Position numbers and translations under genes: made by a program. The notes below the pieces were generated by a model. That model searched no databases, had not been told where the DNA came from, and saw only the letters and a program-made list of their open reading frames with translations. From assembly GCA_030077755.1 (NCBI GenBank), contig JAQJZZ010000008.1, positions 496,001 through 560,000 on the forward strand: 64,000 nt of DNA, read 5' to 3'. Below are positions 32,039 through 43,326 of the stretch, piece by piece. Within the stretch, counting starts at the first letter, position 1. Each line of letters begins with the position of its first letter. The DNA comes from Filosporella fistucella (taxonomy: Eukaryota; Ascomycota; Leotiomycetes; Helotiales).

Positions 32039-32959
32039 TTACAGCCCAATGAGAGCGAATGTGTCTAAAACTCTATCTACAAAATAATATACCCTGCGAA
32101 TGTCTTCCTTCGTCCAATCCGGTTGCAGAATCCACCATTTCATCTGCTTCCTACTATCACCCTCAATGCCCCCCTTCCTATCTTTCTCGATGCGCTGCAA
32201 TCTGATTTTTCTACCAATACATCCCATTTTGTAAGACCATCCGTGATCTTGTGCCCTGAGGTACTGCATTTGCACCCAGTGGACAAGTGTCGAGAAGGTA
32301 AAGGCAAAAAAACCCATCGGTGGGTCCAGACACATAGCGTTAATGTAAATAACCAAAAGTATCCAAGTGCCCAGTTGATGAGAATATTAAGGATATTTGC
32401 ATGGAGAGAGAAATTGGATTAATAGCAGTGGCGTGGACTTGCAAGGTACCTGGCGGATTGCTGTGATATCAATCGTGTCCAAACCCTAAGCTTTATAGAC
32501 CGCTCTTCCGTTTCCGCTTCCCCGGGATCACGTTGTCTGATTTCGTCCTCAAATATCTGCGAAAACTCGTTCCACTCCTTCCCATTACCCTCGCTCTCGT
32601 TAAGCTTCATTCCAGCCTCCTCGTCCAGTTTTATTCTTCCCTTTCTCGATGTTTGCAGTATTGCAATGAACCGAGAAAGAACCAACACCAGAAAAAACCC
32701 TTCACAAATGAGACTCCTGCTCTTTGAGGAGCAATCCATTCTCTATATCTTTCTGTAACCAGCGCCCATTATTCGTGTCGAGAATTTCCTGACTTGATGT
32801 CTCTGATACAAAATCGGTATCCTTTCCATACACAAAAACAGTATAAGATAATATAAGATATCCAGGCGAGACTGAATTGCCATAATGGGAAGTAGATTTT
32901 AGGTGAAACTGCGACTGTATTATAACAGATGCGTCCTCTATAGTAGAAAAAGATACCAA
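32039..32959 (-). pseudogene. Small unknown gene or relic, copy A of a tandem pair
   Basis: Minus-strand frames 32959-32702, 32739-32419 and 32356-32039 together read like a small gene. First comes a hydrophobic N-terminal part (PGYLILSYTVFVYGKD). Then there is a charged middle (KLDEEAGMKLNESEGNGKEW, FEDEIRQRDPGEAETEE). A last block follows with a hydrophobic start and a charged end (LRAQDHGWSYKMGCIGRKI ... MKWWILQPDWTKEDIRRV). A possible donor follows QQSAR near 32450. The frames do not join cleanly, so it is either a multi-exon gene that I cannot splice or a degraded one. Copy B at 33860-34740 shares two blocks with it in the same order and orientation. The family is unknown to me. Confidence 0.4.
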
Positions 32960-33859
32960 ATCCTACGGGAAGGAAACGGGAGACTGATCAGTGTAGCCAT
33001 AAGGGAAGTTTTGCACCAGGGTATAGGTCATGAAATTGTAATACAAATTGAAATACATACTGAAATATTTGTAAAGTGATATCGAGGTGGAAATGATTGA
33101 GGAAGTGTTTTAATTCACAGTGTGAAGTTTCTACTTCGGAAACATGAATTGTGTGGTTGAATTATATGTTCCTCGCGATGTGATGTAGTCACTTGGTGCT
33201 CGTGCGCCATGACTTTCCTTCTTTAGGCTTGTGGTGATGGAAAGCATTATTCCAACCGAGAAACATCTCAAAAAAGACTTGCTAGAAGGAATATTTCATA
33301 ATTTTAATGTTTTAGTAGTTTATTATTTCGGTGCTAAAATTTAATTGAATAAACTTTGTAGTTGTTGTGGTTTCATCAGCCTCAAAATTTCTTCAGTGAG
33401 GCGAATCAATTTAGTTTCTAGCTGATGGAAAGCTATTCGTTATAGTCCAGCTTTGTATCAAATTATTATTCAATTCATATTCCAGCTCAATTGGCAAGAG
33501 CGACTTTTAAACTACCTCAAATAGAGACGATAAATCTTTGACAACATTTGTTCAATAGACGAGGGCAGTACTACCGTTACGATACTATTGCACCACAATT
33601 AAAGGGCTACCATAAGGTCTGCTATAGTGGCATTTTCATGCACGTCTCCTTGCGATCGCAAATACTTAGGTTCCCAGACTTCCACTAGCAGATGCTCTTC
33701 GTTGGCGACTCTACTAATCAAGCTACAAAATATTGTATGAAATTAAAACCTTTCAAGCGTATTTAATTTTGTTATAATAATTAAGATATAAAAGATGTCT
33801 GAATCTTCCCCTACATACAGTCATACAAAACATCTAAATCTTGTTTCCCTCCCATTTTC
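32960..33859. other. AT-rich spacer between the two copies
   Basis: No frame of interest. It is AT-rich, especially 33290-33360 and 33730-33800. Confidence 0.5.
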
Positions 33860-34740
33860 TTAAATTTTGATGAAATCCAGCGCCTTCCGAAGAGATGGCT
33901 CAAATTTCTCACTCAAATGCAACTCCTCTTCCATCCAATTACTCTTATCCATCTCCCGAACCCACCACTCTATCTTCTCCTTCGCATTGCCTTTGCTTCA
34001 CTTCTCAACATCGCTTTCCATGCCTTGTTCTCTAATACTTTGCGCAATACGATGCATTTTGTAAGCTCAACCGTGATCTGGGGCCTAGCACATCATCCGT
34101 TGCCACCAGAAAGGGAAGAAGAGGAGCCCATATATGGCGAGAAACCAATATTCCGCCCATATTCCCAACGCGGCAAAGGTAGGGAGAACAATTGCTCTCA
34201 TCCATACCTAAATTATGGCCATTAAACTTTCGTAGGGACATAAAATGGTAAAATAGCATCGCCATGGGTTTGCTAGATACTTGGCAAATGCGTACGATAT
34301 CGTATTGGCGGGATTTCAGATCCCGTTTGGTCTGTCTTTGTGATCATAAGACGAGGGAGGGGCGTCTAGGTCAAATCCGTCTCTCAGGGACCGTTTTAGC
34401 TTAGCTTTGATATGAGGAGTGCTGGATGGATTTTGGCTACCTCCCTCGATATGTTTCTGATTGATTGGCTTGACATCATTTTCCCTATTCGCACTGCTGT
34501 AGTCATCGTCTTTCGCCCCGAAACTTCCATCGTAGTCCCCGTAATTGTAAATCGTTTCATGCAGGTGTGATAGAAAGTGAACCTCGAGCCGCGTTACAGG
34601 GCGATCCAGTCGATAAATTATCCACTCTTTGATCTCATGTCGTGTCATTTCTCATTGCTCCTGTGGCGAATCGGTAGAGTTGATATCTCTGATACCAAAT
34701 TGATATCCTTTCCATACATTGGCACAATATGTTGCAATGA
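33860..34740 (-). pseudogene. Degraded copy B of the tandem pair
   Basis: This is homologous to copy A at 32039-32959. The stretch 34678-34720 matches 32792-32832 at roughly 34 of 41 positions. A second block (34051-34080) matches 32224-32250. The translation keeps recognisable pieces: a Trp-rich hydrophobic segment (LPTFAALGIWAEYWF), then APDHG, AYKM, EWWVREMDKSNWMEEE and the end KALDFIKI. It is broken by TAG and TGA codons close together (copy A reads ..RAQDHGWSYKM at that point; copy B reads stop, APDHG, stop, AYKM). TGG to TGA is the change expected from RIP. A separate minus frame 34648-34316 (RHEIKEWIIYRLDRPVTRLE) may be another exon. Confidence 0.5.
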
Positions 34741-35362
34741 ACAACACACATACGGACATCCATGATCAGAAAGCAATAGTGAGGCTAGAATGACCGAGCA
34801 TTGCAGTTAACCAATAAATTGCGCCCCAAAAAGAGAGGCGTTCCTCTCCCTATTCCCTTACCACTTAACCTAGCTCCCCAAGTCCGACACCCCAACTCCT
34901 CAATTTCCGTACTACGCGCTCATATATTATCTCATCTTTCATCTTAGCTCTACAAATCGACCTATTTATCTCTACTCCTAACCCCACATCTCATTCTCTA
35001 CTTATGTCTTGCAAAATCTTACACAATCCCCTTATTTCATTCTCCCTATTTCATTCTACCGTGCCTCAAATTCCAATTTTTCGTCGTAAATATACTAGGT
35101 TAGTACAGGCCAATCACCTGCGATTAAAGATCTAACACATGGTGTACATTGTGATTGATTGTGTGTTCGTAGAGAGAGGGGAAATAGTGGGATTTATGCG
35201 GGTATGTATAAGTCAGAGGGACATTATAGTCTAGAACATTCTCCTTACTAGCAGCCGTAGAGCTATTGCCTCATAAAGTACTAGGTAGATTCAAGCACTT
35301 TCATTCCTAGCTAAACTCCCATCCTAGCTCACATCTCTCCCCCTAACTATACACAACACATC
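34741..35362. other. Gene-free stretch
   Basis: AT- and pyrimidine-rich sequence with no usable frame, leading into the 3' end of the TRAPPC12-like gene. Confidence 0.5.
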
Positions 35363-36677
35363 TCAAAGCTTGAAATCCCCATTAACCTTCTCCCACCCTC
35401 TCTTCTCTCCCTCTTCTTCCTGTATCTGCGCTACTTTTTCCGCAAGACTGATTTTCAAGGCTCTGGAGCGCTCGGTACAGAGCTCGTAGAGGGTCGAGAG
35501 GTTAAAGGTTAGAGCGTGGAAAGAGTGGTGATTGGAGATTAGGGAGGTGAGTGTTGTGCGGGACTGTGGGGAGTGTTAGTCTTCTGTGCTTTGGTCTTCC
35601 TTGGTTTGTGGGAGAGGAGAGGAGTTAAGAGGGAGGAAAACATACCTCTTCCATCCTTCCAAGATAGAGATAAGAAACCGCTAAGTTCTGTTGATACATA
35701 GCTTTCTCTTCTTCCGGCGCAGTATCCGAGTCAATAAGTTCCTCCCAAACGCCCACAGCTTTCTCGAAATCTGAATCTGCCATATGTGCTAACGCCATGA
35801 TGATCTGTGCATCGCTCCCCTTTTCCTGTCCCTCTTCTGAAATTGATGAGCGAGCTTTATCCACATCTCCTAGACAGAGCCAAAGGAGCGCTTTCTGCAT
35901 TCCTAGTCCTGTGGAAGACGGTGAGGGTTTTAAGGTAGCCAAGAATCTAGTTGCTCCTTCTAGATCTTCCATTTCTATTAATGCGGATGCGACTCTGATT
36001 CCCAGCTCTTCTAATCTCTGTTCCCACATTCTGATACTCTCTTCTATATCCTCGATTGTAGGATCATTAGAACGAGATTTCTTCAATGTAGTTAGTGTAA
36101 GGCGTGCTTCGCGTGCGAGATCGTAATATCCCATCACGCCTCTCCTGGCATCATTGAATCCCATTCCTTGGAGCCTGACGGCTAACACCCGTAGTTCCCA
36201 CGGACAGAGATGATCACCTGTTACGTCGTCGCGGTAGTAGCTTGAATTTAGATCTTCGAGGGCTTTGACTTCTTGAGCGGCGAGGGCGGTTTGGTTGCAG
36301 AGAGTTAGACATGAGAGACGCGTGTAAATTAGAGAGAAGATCTCGGCGTGGGAGGAGGGAGAGAGGGTTGGCGAGAGGATAGATTGAGATGCTGCGATGG
36401 CGGCGGAGCGGAAATGGCCTGTTGAGATGAGCTCTGGGAGAGGAGTATTGGGAGATGGTTGTGAGGATGAGGCTCGGAATGGTGGTGGGACATCTAGGAG
36501 AGTGATGGGATGGTATATTTCTGGTCGTAAGAGGAAGGAGAAATCTTTTTGGCTGCCATTTCCCGAGAGACCTGATGGAGAAGGGGAGAGAGATGTGCGT
36601 GCTGTTCGGAAGGATGGGCTGAGGGAGTGGCCGGAGAGATTAGATCCTGGTTGAGGAGACGGAAGACGAGGCGTCAT
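35363..36677 (-). CDS. TRAPPC12-like TPR protein (TRAPP complex subunit)
   Basis: Exons 35646-36677 and 35363-35563, joined in phase through an 82-nt intron; 410 aa from the ATG at 36677. The N-terminus is Ser/Pro-rich. From about residue 60 it has the TRAPPC12 pattern: SFLLRPEIYHPITLLDVP, LISTGHFRSAAIAASQSIL and helical TPR-like repeats (ALLWLCLGDVDKARSSI, MALAHMADSDFEKAVGVWEE, YQQNLAVSYLYLGRMEE). The end SFHALTFNLSTLYELCTERS and GWEKVNGDFKL is the highly conserved C-terminus. TRAPPC12 belongs to TRAPPIII-type complexes that activate Rab GTPases in ER-Golgi traffic and autophagy. The frame stays open for about 140 bases upstream of the chosen ATG. A plausible first exon encoding METSSGETTPKRHSRHGSSG lies at 37360-37423 (ATG at 37423, donor GTGAGT), so the real N-terminus may be longer. 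Confidence 0.82.
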
Positions 36678-37692
36678 ATATTGAGATGCAGTTGGTGAAA
36701 GAAGTGATGATGATTGATGTGGGAGATGTGAAGGGGTGTTGAGGGGATGAGAGACCGGAATGGGAGCCCTGTATGCATAAGCAGGTACCTCGAAAGGAAA
36801 AGATAACTAACTCGCTAGCATCAAGAGGACCTCTTGTTGATCTCCGAGGAAGAGCTGTGACAAGTCAGTTATTATCCCCAAAACTTGAAGATATAAATCC
36901 AATGTTCAAATCCAGACAACAAGTGATGCCAAGACAAAGAAGCCCATCCTTCCATCTCTCATCAGAAACAAGGGCAAATAGACTTCTTTCATTCTCAAAA
37001 TCAAGGATACTTCCAAGATGGATACGCCATCTGTTGCATATCGCATCAATAGACGCCTATCGCGCGTTTATAGAGCCGCGGGAACAGAAACTTTGAAGCT
37101 TGACGAGATGTTTGATTTCAGGCACGTGATGGAGATACAGCTGTAGATAGTAGCTATACTATACGTGTAGAATATTCGCATGCAATTGCATTATCCGAGA
37201 GTGGATTGCTTATTACGGAAAGGCAGGTTGTCTGTCGTAACTTGAAGGATATTTTGAGGTGTGACAAGATTCAGCCCCGTGATCTCAACCGCAGAACGTA
37301 AAATCATCGTGAGGATATTATAGTGGGGGAAATTCAAAGGGGAGAAGTGTAGAACTCACCTCTACCAGACGATCCATGCCTTGAATGCCTCTTCGGCGTT
37401 GTTTCTCCCGATGAAGTTTCCATATTGCTGGTTTTGAAGTTGATGATGGTCGCCTGAACCCTTGTTTCACAAGGTGAAGTTCGTAGGTAGACTTCATAAT
37501 TTATGCAATTGCATAAATTCGCGCTAATGTTTGCATAAATCCTAGAACCGCCCTTGCATTAAATCCCTAACTTGTGCTCCTACGACTTTCAACACCCAAA
37601 GACCAAAATTTGACAGAACAATTGCTACAAGTCTATCGCTATATCTTGTTGTAGTTATTTTTTGATTCATTTCTCTTCATTTCCACTTAAAT
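36678..37692. other. Upstream region of TRAPPC12-like gene, with possible 5' exon
   Basis: The first part is open in frame with the TRAPPC12-like gene up to about 36815. A candidate leading exon is at 37360-37423. A short palindrome TTATGCAATTGCATAA lies near 37501. The rest shows no gene. Confidence 0.4.
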
Positions 37693-39258
37693 CTATAAAA
37701 GACCCTCTCCCTCCACAACGTAAACCGCGCTTCCACTGCCCGGTTTACTAACCACCACAGCAGCCTCCTTCTGCTCATCAGTCAACTTCATCTTAGAATA
37801 ATATTCATCCTGCCAAGCCTTCTTCACAGCATCGACCTTATTCGCAGGCACTAAATGCACACTGCATCCACCCCATCCAGCACCTGTCAATCGACTACCA
37901 TAGCTACCAGCTCGTCTTGCGATCTCACATAATTTGTCTAATTCGGGACACGAACACTCATATATATCTCTGCAGCTATCTTGTGTCTCATTCATAAGAT
38001 CACCTAGTTTGCGGTTGAATGTCTCTGTACTGCTTCCTTCATCTGCACCGAGATGTTGGTCGGGGCTTTCGAGGACAGAGAGGAACTTGAGGACCCGGAG
38101 GGCTTCCGAATAAACGTGAATAGCTCGTTGACGAAGCTTGAATTTCTCGGCGCGGACGGGGAATGTAGAGGTATAGCGCTCGTTGAGTGCTTCAATAGTC
38201 ATGCCTAGCTTTTCTGCAATCTCTTCTCTTGTGTAGCCTTCTTCTTTTGTGAGTGTGGATTTGGTGAGCTCGAGTAGTTCGGTGAGTTGATCTTCGACGG
38301 ACTTTTTGGAGTTGGCGAAGTAAACATCCTGTACACCGTGTAGGGAGAGACCAAGAGGCCCAGAATCTTTTGGAAGAGGAGATGATGTTTTGTTGATAAC
38401 GGTGTGGAGATAAGAGGCTGCAAGGCTGCATTCCACGACTCTGAGATTGTAGCAGATTGGGCCAGTAACATGTTTATCAGATTGCACAAAGCTCTGCGCG
38501 ATGACAAAGCTTAGTTCTGGCTCTGTCTTTGGGAAATAGACTGGTCGAGCCGTAAGAGATGGGACGAAGGATACGAATAGGGCTGAGCCGCGGAGTGAAA
38601 ATACTGATGCGGATTGATCCATTCCTCCTGAATTGACACCGACTGCTCTTTCACTGACAATAGCCAGCTCAGTCAGAGCAGTCTTATCGACTTCTTTCTC
38701 GCCATTGGCAAACATGACCGCGAGTGCAGACGCACTGACGAAGCCCGCAGAAGAGCTCAATCCACCTCCTGCTGGAACGGATCCGTCCATCAATATTTCC
38801 AGACTTTTTGGCTTATAATCGGCCCCCTTTTGCTTCCGTAGAAGCTCCAACGCACCCCGCAGACCAGATTTGAAATAATTTGTCCATTCGTGAACCTTGG
38901 CATCAATTTCCACCGTCTCGTAGGGTATATCGAATTCATGGGCGGGGAATTTCGCGGATAGGACATTCGAGACTTTGATCTTGTAGCTACCAGCTGGAGC
39001 TTGACTATCGTCAATTACTCGAACGGCGAGGATAACATCTGCGGTGATTGCCATTGGCAAAACCGAGTAGAGAGAATAATCGATATGTTCACCGATAATG
39101 TTGACCCGTCCTGGCGAACGAGACACAAAGTCTGGAAGAGCTCCATAATTCTTCTTGAATTGCTTCAGTAGATTATCCCATCGCACAGCTTGTGTAGCCA
39201 AGGCATCTTCTGTGTAGATGTCGCTCAAGGCCGTTGCGACGGGTACGATTCCTGCCAT
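37693..39258 (-). CDS. GAL1: Galactokinase
   Basis: Single exon, 521 aa, typical for fungal galactokinase (about 520 aa). It has the three GHMP-kinase signatures. The N-terminal galactose-binding motif is SPGRVNIIGEHIDYS (about 48-62), the ATP-binding loop is VPAGGGLSSSAG (about 161-172), and the C-terminal glycine motif is GAGWGGCS (about 459-466). GMDQSASVFS with the catalytic-base Asp is present. The enzyme phosphorylates alpha-D-galactose to galactose 1-phosphate, the first step of the Leloir pathway, in the cytosol. It lacks the extra Ser-Ala insertion question of the yeast Gal3 co-inducer: SSSA is intact, so it should be catalytic. It is divergent from ILV2 with about 1.1 kb between them. 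Confidence 0.95.
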   Translation of the reverse strand: MAGIVPVATALSDIYTEDALATQAVRWDNLLKQFKKNYGALPDFVSRSPGRVNIIGEHIDYSLYSVLPMAITADVILAVRVIDDSQAPAGSYKIKVSNVLSAKFPAHEFDIPYETVEIDAKVHEWTNYFKSGLRGALELLRKQKGADYKPKSLEILMDGSVPAGGGLSSSAGFVSASALAVMFANGEKEVDKTALTELAIVSERAVGVNSGGMDQSASVFSLRGSALFVSFVPSLTARPVYFPKTEPELSFVIAQSFVQSDKHVTGPICYNLRVVECSLAASYLHTVINKTSSPLPKDSGPLGLSLHGVQDVYFANSKKSVEDQLTELLELTKSTLTKEEGYTREEIAEKLGMTIEALNERYTSTFPVRAEKFKLRQRAIHVYSEALRVLKFLSVLESPDQHLGADEGSSTETFNRKLGDLMNETQDSCRDIYECSCPELDKLCEIARRAGSYGSRLTGAGWGGCSVHLVPANKVDAVKKAWQDEYYSKMKLTDEQKEAAVVVSKPGSGSAVYVVEGEGLL

Positions 39259-40398
39259 TGTGTGGGGGTTGTAGCTTGTGAGACTTGAAAAGTTGGAGGG
39301 GTATTTTGTAATTGAAAGTGGGCGCGAGTTGGCAGAAGTTGTATGCCGCCTCTTGATTCTTGTACCACGAATTTACCTTTGTAAAAGAGAAGTCGCAGAA
39401 ATGGAGAAATTTGAAATGATCAGGAAGGTCTATATATATGACAGGTGATAGCCTCGTTGAATTCCCAACCATCGCGTGATAGTCATTTTCTGTTCCTGCG
39501 TGCAGGGAAATGCACAGGAGAACCCCGCCAATTCCGCCGCTAGAACTATCGTGAAGAGAGGTGGGACCGAGAAGGGGATGGAGGCATGATTGGCGCGCTT
39601 GGTGGTGGGTGGGTGATACAGAACGGTATTTTGTGTGAGGATAGATAGGTAGACGAAAAGAAAAGCGATAGACTGAGGGTATAAGGTACAAGAGACAAAA
39701 AGGGAGATGCAGGAGGGAGGGAAGGGAAGGCTGTGAATTACTTTTTTCTTTGTGAATCATGTATGCCTTGGGCACGAGGCTGACAATTGGGAAATTTATA
39801 TTTTGGTGTGCAGCTGGACAGGCCGAGGTGACAGCTGGAGCGAGCCAGAGCCAGGACGAGAGACGGTGACGAAAGAGCGAAACGGACTGGTTTGCTTGGG
39901 GTTGCATAATATTATCATAATGCAAGCATAATATTAAGCAATAATAACTTTCAATCCTGTACAAAATAAAGTTATTCTCTCCCACTTGTCCGAATCAAGT
40001 GATTTATGAATTATCCCTGATTGTGCATTCAACCACTTCTTATTGGTTGCGTTGCCCCAGAGGAGAACCTTCACCTTCCCGTCAACATCTTGCGTCTGGC
40101 CCCGTCTGCGTCTGCTAGAATCCCTTCCCCACATTTTACTCCTCGTTTCGCTCCGAGAATCGCTAGAAAACTGAACTGAACATTTTGTGCTGCTGTGATT
40201 CATCCACCACCCTTCACTACCACTACCACCACAATCATACCCAAGAATATACAACACAATCTGCCACATATCACGACCTATTGTGTTTGCATTGTGCAAC
40301 AATAGATAACATAAAGACTTGACTTGTGCCATTTTGGCCTTGCTCACTTGTTTCTTCCATCTTTTCATTCTCGCCCATCTCCACTCTCGATACCCAAA
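39259..40398. promoter_or_regulatory. Divergent promoter region GAL1/ILV2
   Basis: 1.14 kb between two housekeeping genes transcribed away from each other. The ILV2 side ends in a CT-rich leader (about 40340-40398) ending CCCAAAATG. A minus-strand frame at 39173-39985 is without motifs and overlaps the GAL1 start. No specific binding sites are claimed. Confidence 0.45.
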
Positions 40399-42690
40399 AT
40401 GCTTCGATCAAATCCAGCCAGAAGTGCTGCACGCGCTGTGAGGAATAGCTCGAGATGTATGTTCTCGACTACTCCTCAGGCTGCGGCAATTGGAATGGTA
40501 CGAAAGGGTCCTGCGACTGTTAGATCACAAGCAACTGTTGCGACCGCTTCCGCGCCCACTACCTCACCGTCAGTATAATCTGCCTGTGACTCACCTCGAT
40601 TCTAACAATTGTATAGCAAGAGGAGAGAAAGTCCTAGTCCAGCCTTCAATACCTTACCTACGAAACGAGAAAACCCTTTACAATCGCATCATGCCAGACA
40701 GCCAGAAATGGATGAGTCGTACGTCGAGTCACCGCCACCCATGAAAAAATTATACTAATGTCATAATAGCTTCATCGGAAAGACTGGTGGTGAAATCTTT
40801 CATGAGATGATGTTAAGACAGGGTGTCGAACATGTTTGTAAGTCAATTGACACTTTTATCTGGAATGTTGGTGTTGACCCCTCACAGTCGGTTACCCTGG
40901 TGGTGCTATCCTCCCCGTTTTCGATGCGATCTACAACTCCCCACATTTCAAATTCATTCTACCAAAACATGAACAAGGTGCTGGACATATGGCAGAAGGA
41001 TATGCCAGAGCATGTGGAAAGCCTGGTGTCGTTCTCGTAACATCTGGACCTGGTGCTACAAACGTTATTACACCGATGCAAGATGCCCTCTCCGATGGAA
41101 CTCCGATGGTTGTTTTCTGCGGTCAGGTCGTCACAACTGCAATTGGAAGTGATGCCTTCCAAGAGGCAGATGTTATTGGTATTTCAAGAGCGTGTACAAA
41201 GTGGAATGTTATGGTCAAGAATGTTGCGGAATTACCAAAGAGGATAAATGAGGCTTTCGAGATTGCTACATCTGGCCGACCTGGACCCGTTTTGGTTGAT
41301 TTGCCAAAGGATGTAACAGCTGCCGTTTTGAGGAAAGCGATTCCAATGAGTAGCACTATCCCAGCTCTTCCAAGTCAAGCGTCAAAGATGGCTCAGGAGC
41401 ACGTTCGAAGACAACTCCAGGCGACTATCAAGCGCGTAGCACACTTGATCAACATCGCAAAGAAGCCAGTCATATATGCTGGTCAGGGTGTCATTTCCCT
41501 CCCAGAAGGTCCCAAACTTCTCAAGGAGCTTACGGACAAGGCCTCGATTCCTGTAACAACTACTCTCCAAGGACTTGGTGGTTTCGATGAGCTTGATCCA
41601 AAGGCCCTTCATATGCTTGGTATGCATGGTTCTGCCTACGCAAACCTAGCCATGCAGGAAGCCGATCTTGTTATCGCCCTTGGAGCACGTTTTGATGATC
41701 GTGTAACTGGAAGTGTAAGCAGATTCGCTCCACAGGCGAAGGCTGCAGCTTTGGAAGGCCGTGGTGGTATTGTCCACTTCGAGATTATGCCAAAGAATAT
41801 CAATAAGGTTGTTCAAGCGACTGAAGCCGTAGAAGGCGACGTTGTTGATAACCTTGCTATCCTCAACCCTCTTGTTGAGAACAGGAGTATGGAAGACCGC
41901 AAGGAATGGTTTGACCAGATCAATGCTTGGAAGAAGCAATTCCCTCTCTCAGCGTATGAAAAGGCTGAGAGATCTGGTCTCATTAAACCACAAACTCTTA
42001 TTGAGGAGCTTTCAAATTTGACTGCTCACCGAAAGGAGGAGACCATTATTGCTACTGGTGTTGGACAACATCAAATGTGGACTGCACAACATTTCAGATG
42101 GAGACATCCAAGAACCATGATCACTTCAGGTGGACTTGGAACAATGGGTTTCGGTCTTCCAGCAGCCATTGGTGCGAAGGTCGCCAAGCCAGATGCTCTT
42201 GTCATTGATATCGATGGAGATGCATCCTTCAACATGACTCTAACTGAGATGTCAACTGCGAAACAATTTAACATCGGTGTCAAAATTATCGTCTTGAACA
42301 ACGAGGAGCAAGGTATGGTCACTCAATGGCAAAATATCTTCTACGAAGATAGATACGCACACACCCATTCCGAAAACCCTGATTTCATGAAGTTGGCAGA
42401 TGCTATGGGTATTCAAGCGAGAAGATGTATCCGACCTGATGATGTAAGAGATGCTCTTACATGGTTGATTGAGAGTGATGGACCAGCATTCTTGGAGGTT
42501 GTAACAGATAAGAAGGTACCTGTCCTACCCATGGTACCTGGTGGAAGTGCTTTACATGAATTTTTGTTCTATGATGAAGGTTAGTAAATCCCACGATATT
42601 TTTGATTATCACTAACTCCCTGCAGTTAAGGACAAGGCACGCCGAAAGCTCATGGCCGAGAGGACTGGTGGCAAGCATGGTGGAGACTAG
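40399..42690 (+). CDS. ILV2: Acetolactate synthase catalytic subunit, mitochondrial
   Basis: Five exons: 40399-40568, 40617-40718, 40770-40837, 40888-42579 and 42626-42690; 699 codons, 698 aa, with all phases consistent. The N-terminus (MLRSNPARSAARAVRNSS) is a mitochondrial targeting sequence. The ThDP-enzyme domains follow in order. The PYR domain has the catalytic Glu in LPKHEQGAGHMAEGYARA. The middle FAD-binding domain has ALGARFDDRVTG. The PP domain has the metal/ThDP motif IDIDGDASFNMTLTE ... IIVLNNEEQGMV. The enzyme condenses two pyruvates to acetolactate, or pyruvate with 2-ketobutyrate, the first step of valine, leucine and isoleucine synthesis. It normally pairs with a regulatory subunit (ILV6), not in this window. 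Exons 1-3 are small, and exon 2 encodes a poorly conserved segment. The last exon encodes the charged C-terminal tail. Confidence 0.95.
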
Positions 42691-43326
42691 ATCCTCTGAT
42701 TTTGCAATTGGATCTAGCGTTTGGCGTGGCGGCTTTTTACTTTGAATACTTCCTTCGATGCAATTAATGGTGTTCGGAAAAGTGCTTTTCGAATTAACTT
42801 TGCATTCATTCTTGCAAGGTCGAATTGATTTGATGCATGGGTTGAAGGAGATGCACCCGTTGGGATGATAAAAACTGAAGTGGGCTTGAAGATGCTTGCG
42901 TGGGGAACATTGTATGTACATAGGAATAAATCGAAGGGTTTCTAGGAGGTCCTTTTGGACATTTTGGATACTGGTATACTAGTCATGAATTACATGAACT
43001 CATCCTTCTTACCGACTTCAACTTGAGATTTGCTCATCCTAGGATATATATATCACGTCGTGGGGTTCCACCCGTCTGATGTTTGGGCCAACTTTATTGG
43101 TGGTTCTCGATCCAGGCATCGGCAGACAGCCAACAACATGGATCAGTCGAAGTCTCATGAATCAAAACAATTCCAGTCTACCTTGCTCTTATGAGGACGG
43201 CTGCAACTTTTAATCTCGTGTTGTGGGGACGGCTCAGCACCCAGCAGAGAGATCTGCGAGTCGCACATATAATGCTCTCCTCTCCGCTCACGACTCTTCT
43301 GCCTTGCCAGCCTTGTCATACTCAAA
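42691..43326. other. Intergenic stretch
   Basis: The 3' flank of ILV2 and the promoter of the next gene. No gene seen. Confidence 0.5.

Noticed and set aside
36773..37096. Plus-strand 107-aa frame upstream of the TRAPPC12-like gene
   Set aside because: It starts inside probable 5' sequence of the minus-strand gene and matches nothing that I recognise.
39173..40368. Two minus-strand frames in the GAL1/ILV2 promoter
   Set aside because: They overlap the GAL1 start or the ILV2 leader, with non-ATG starts and no motifs.
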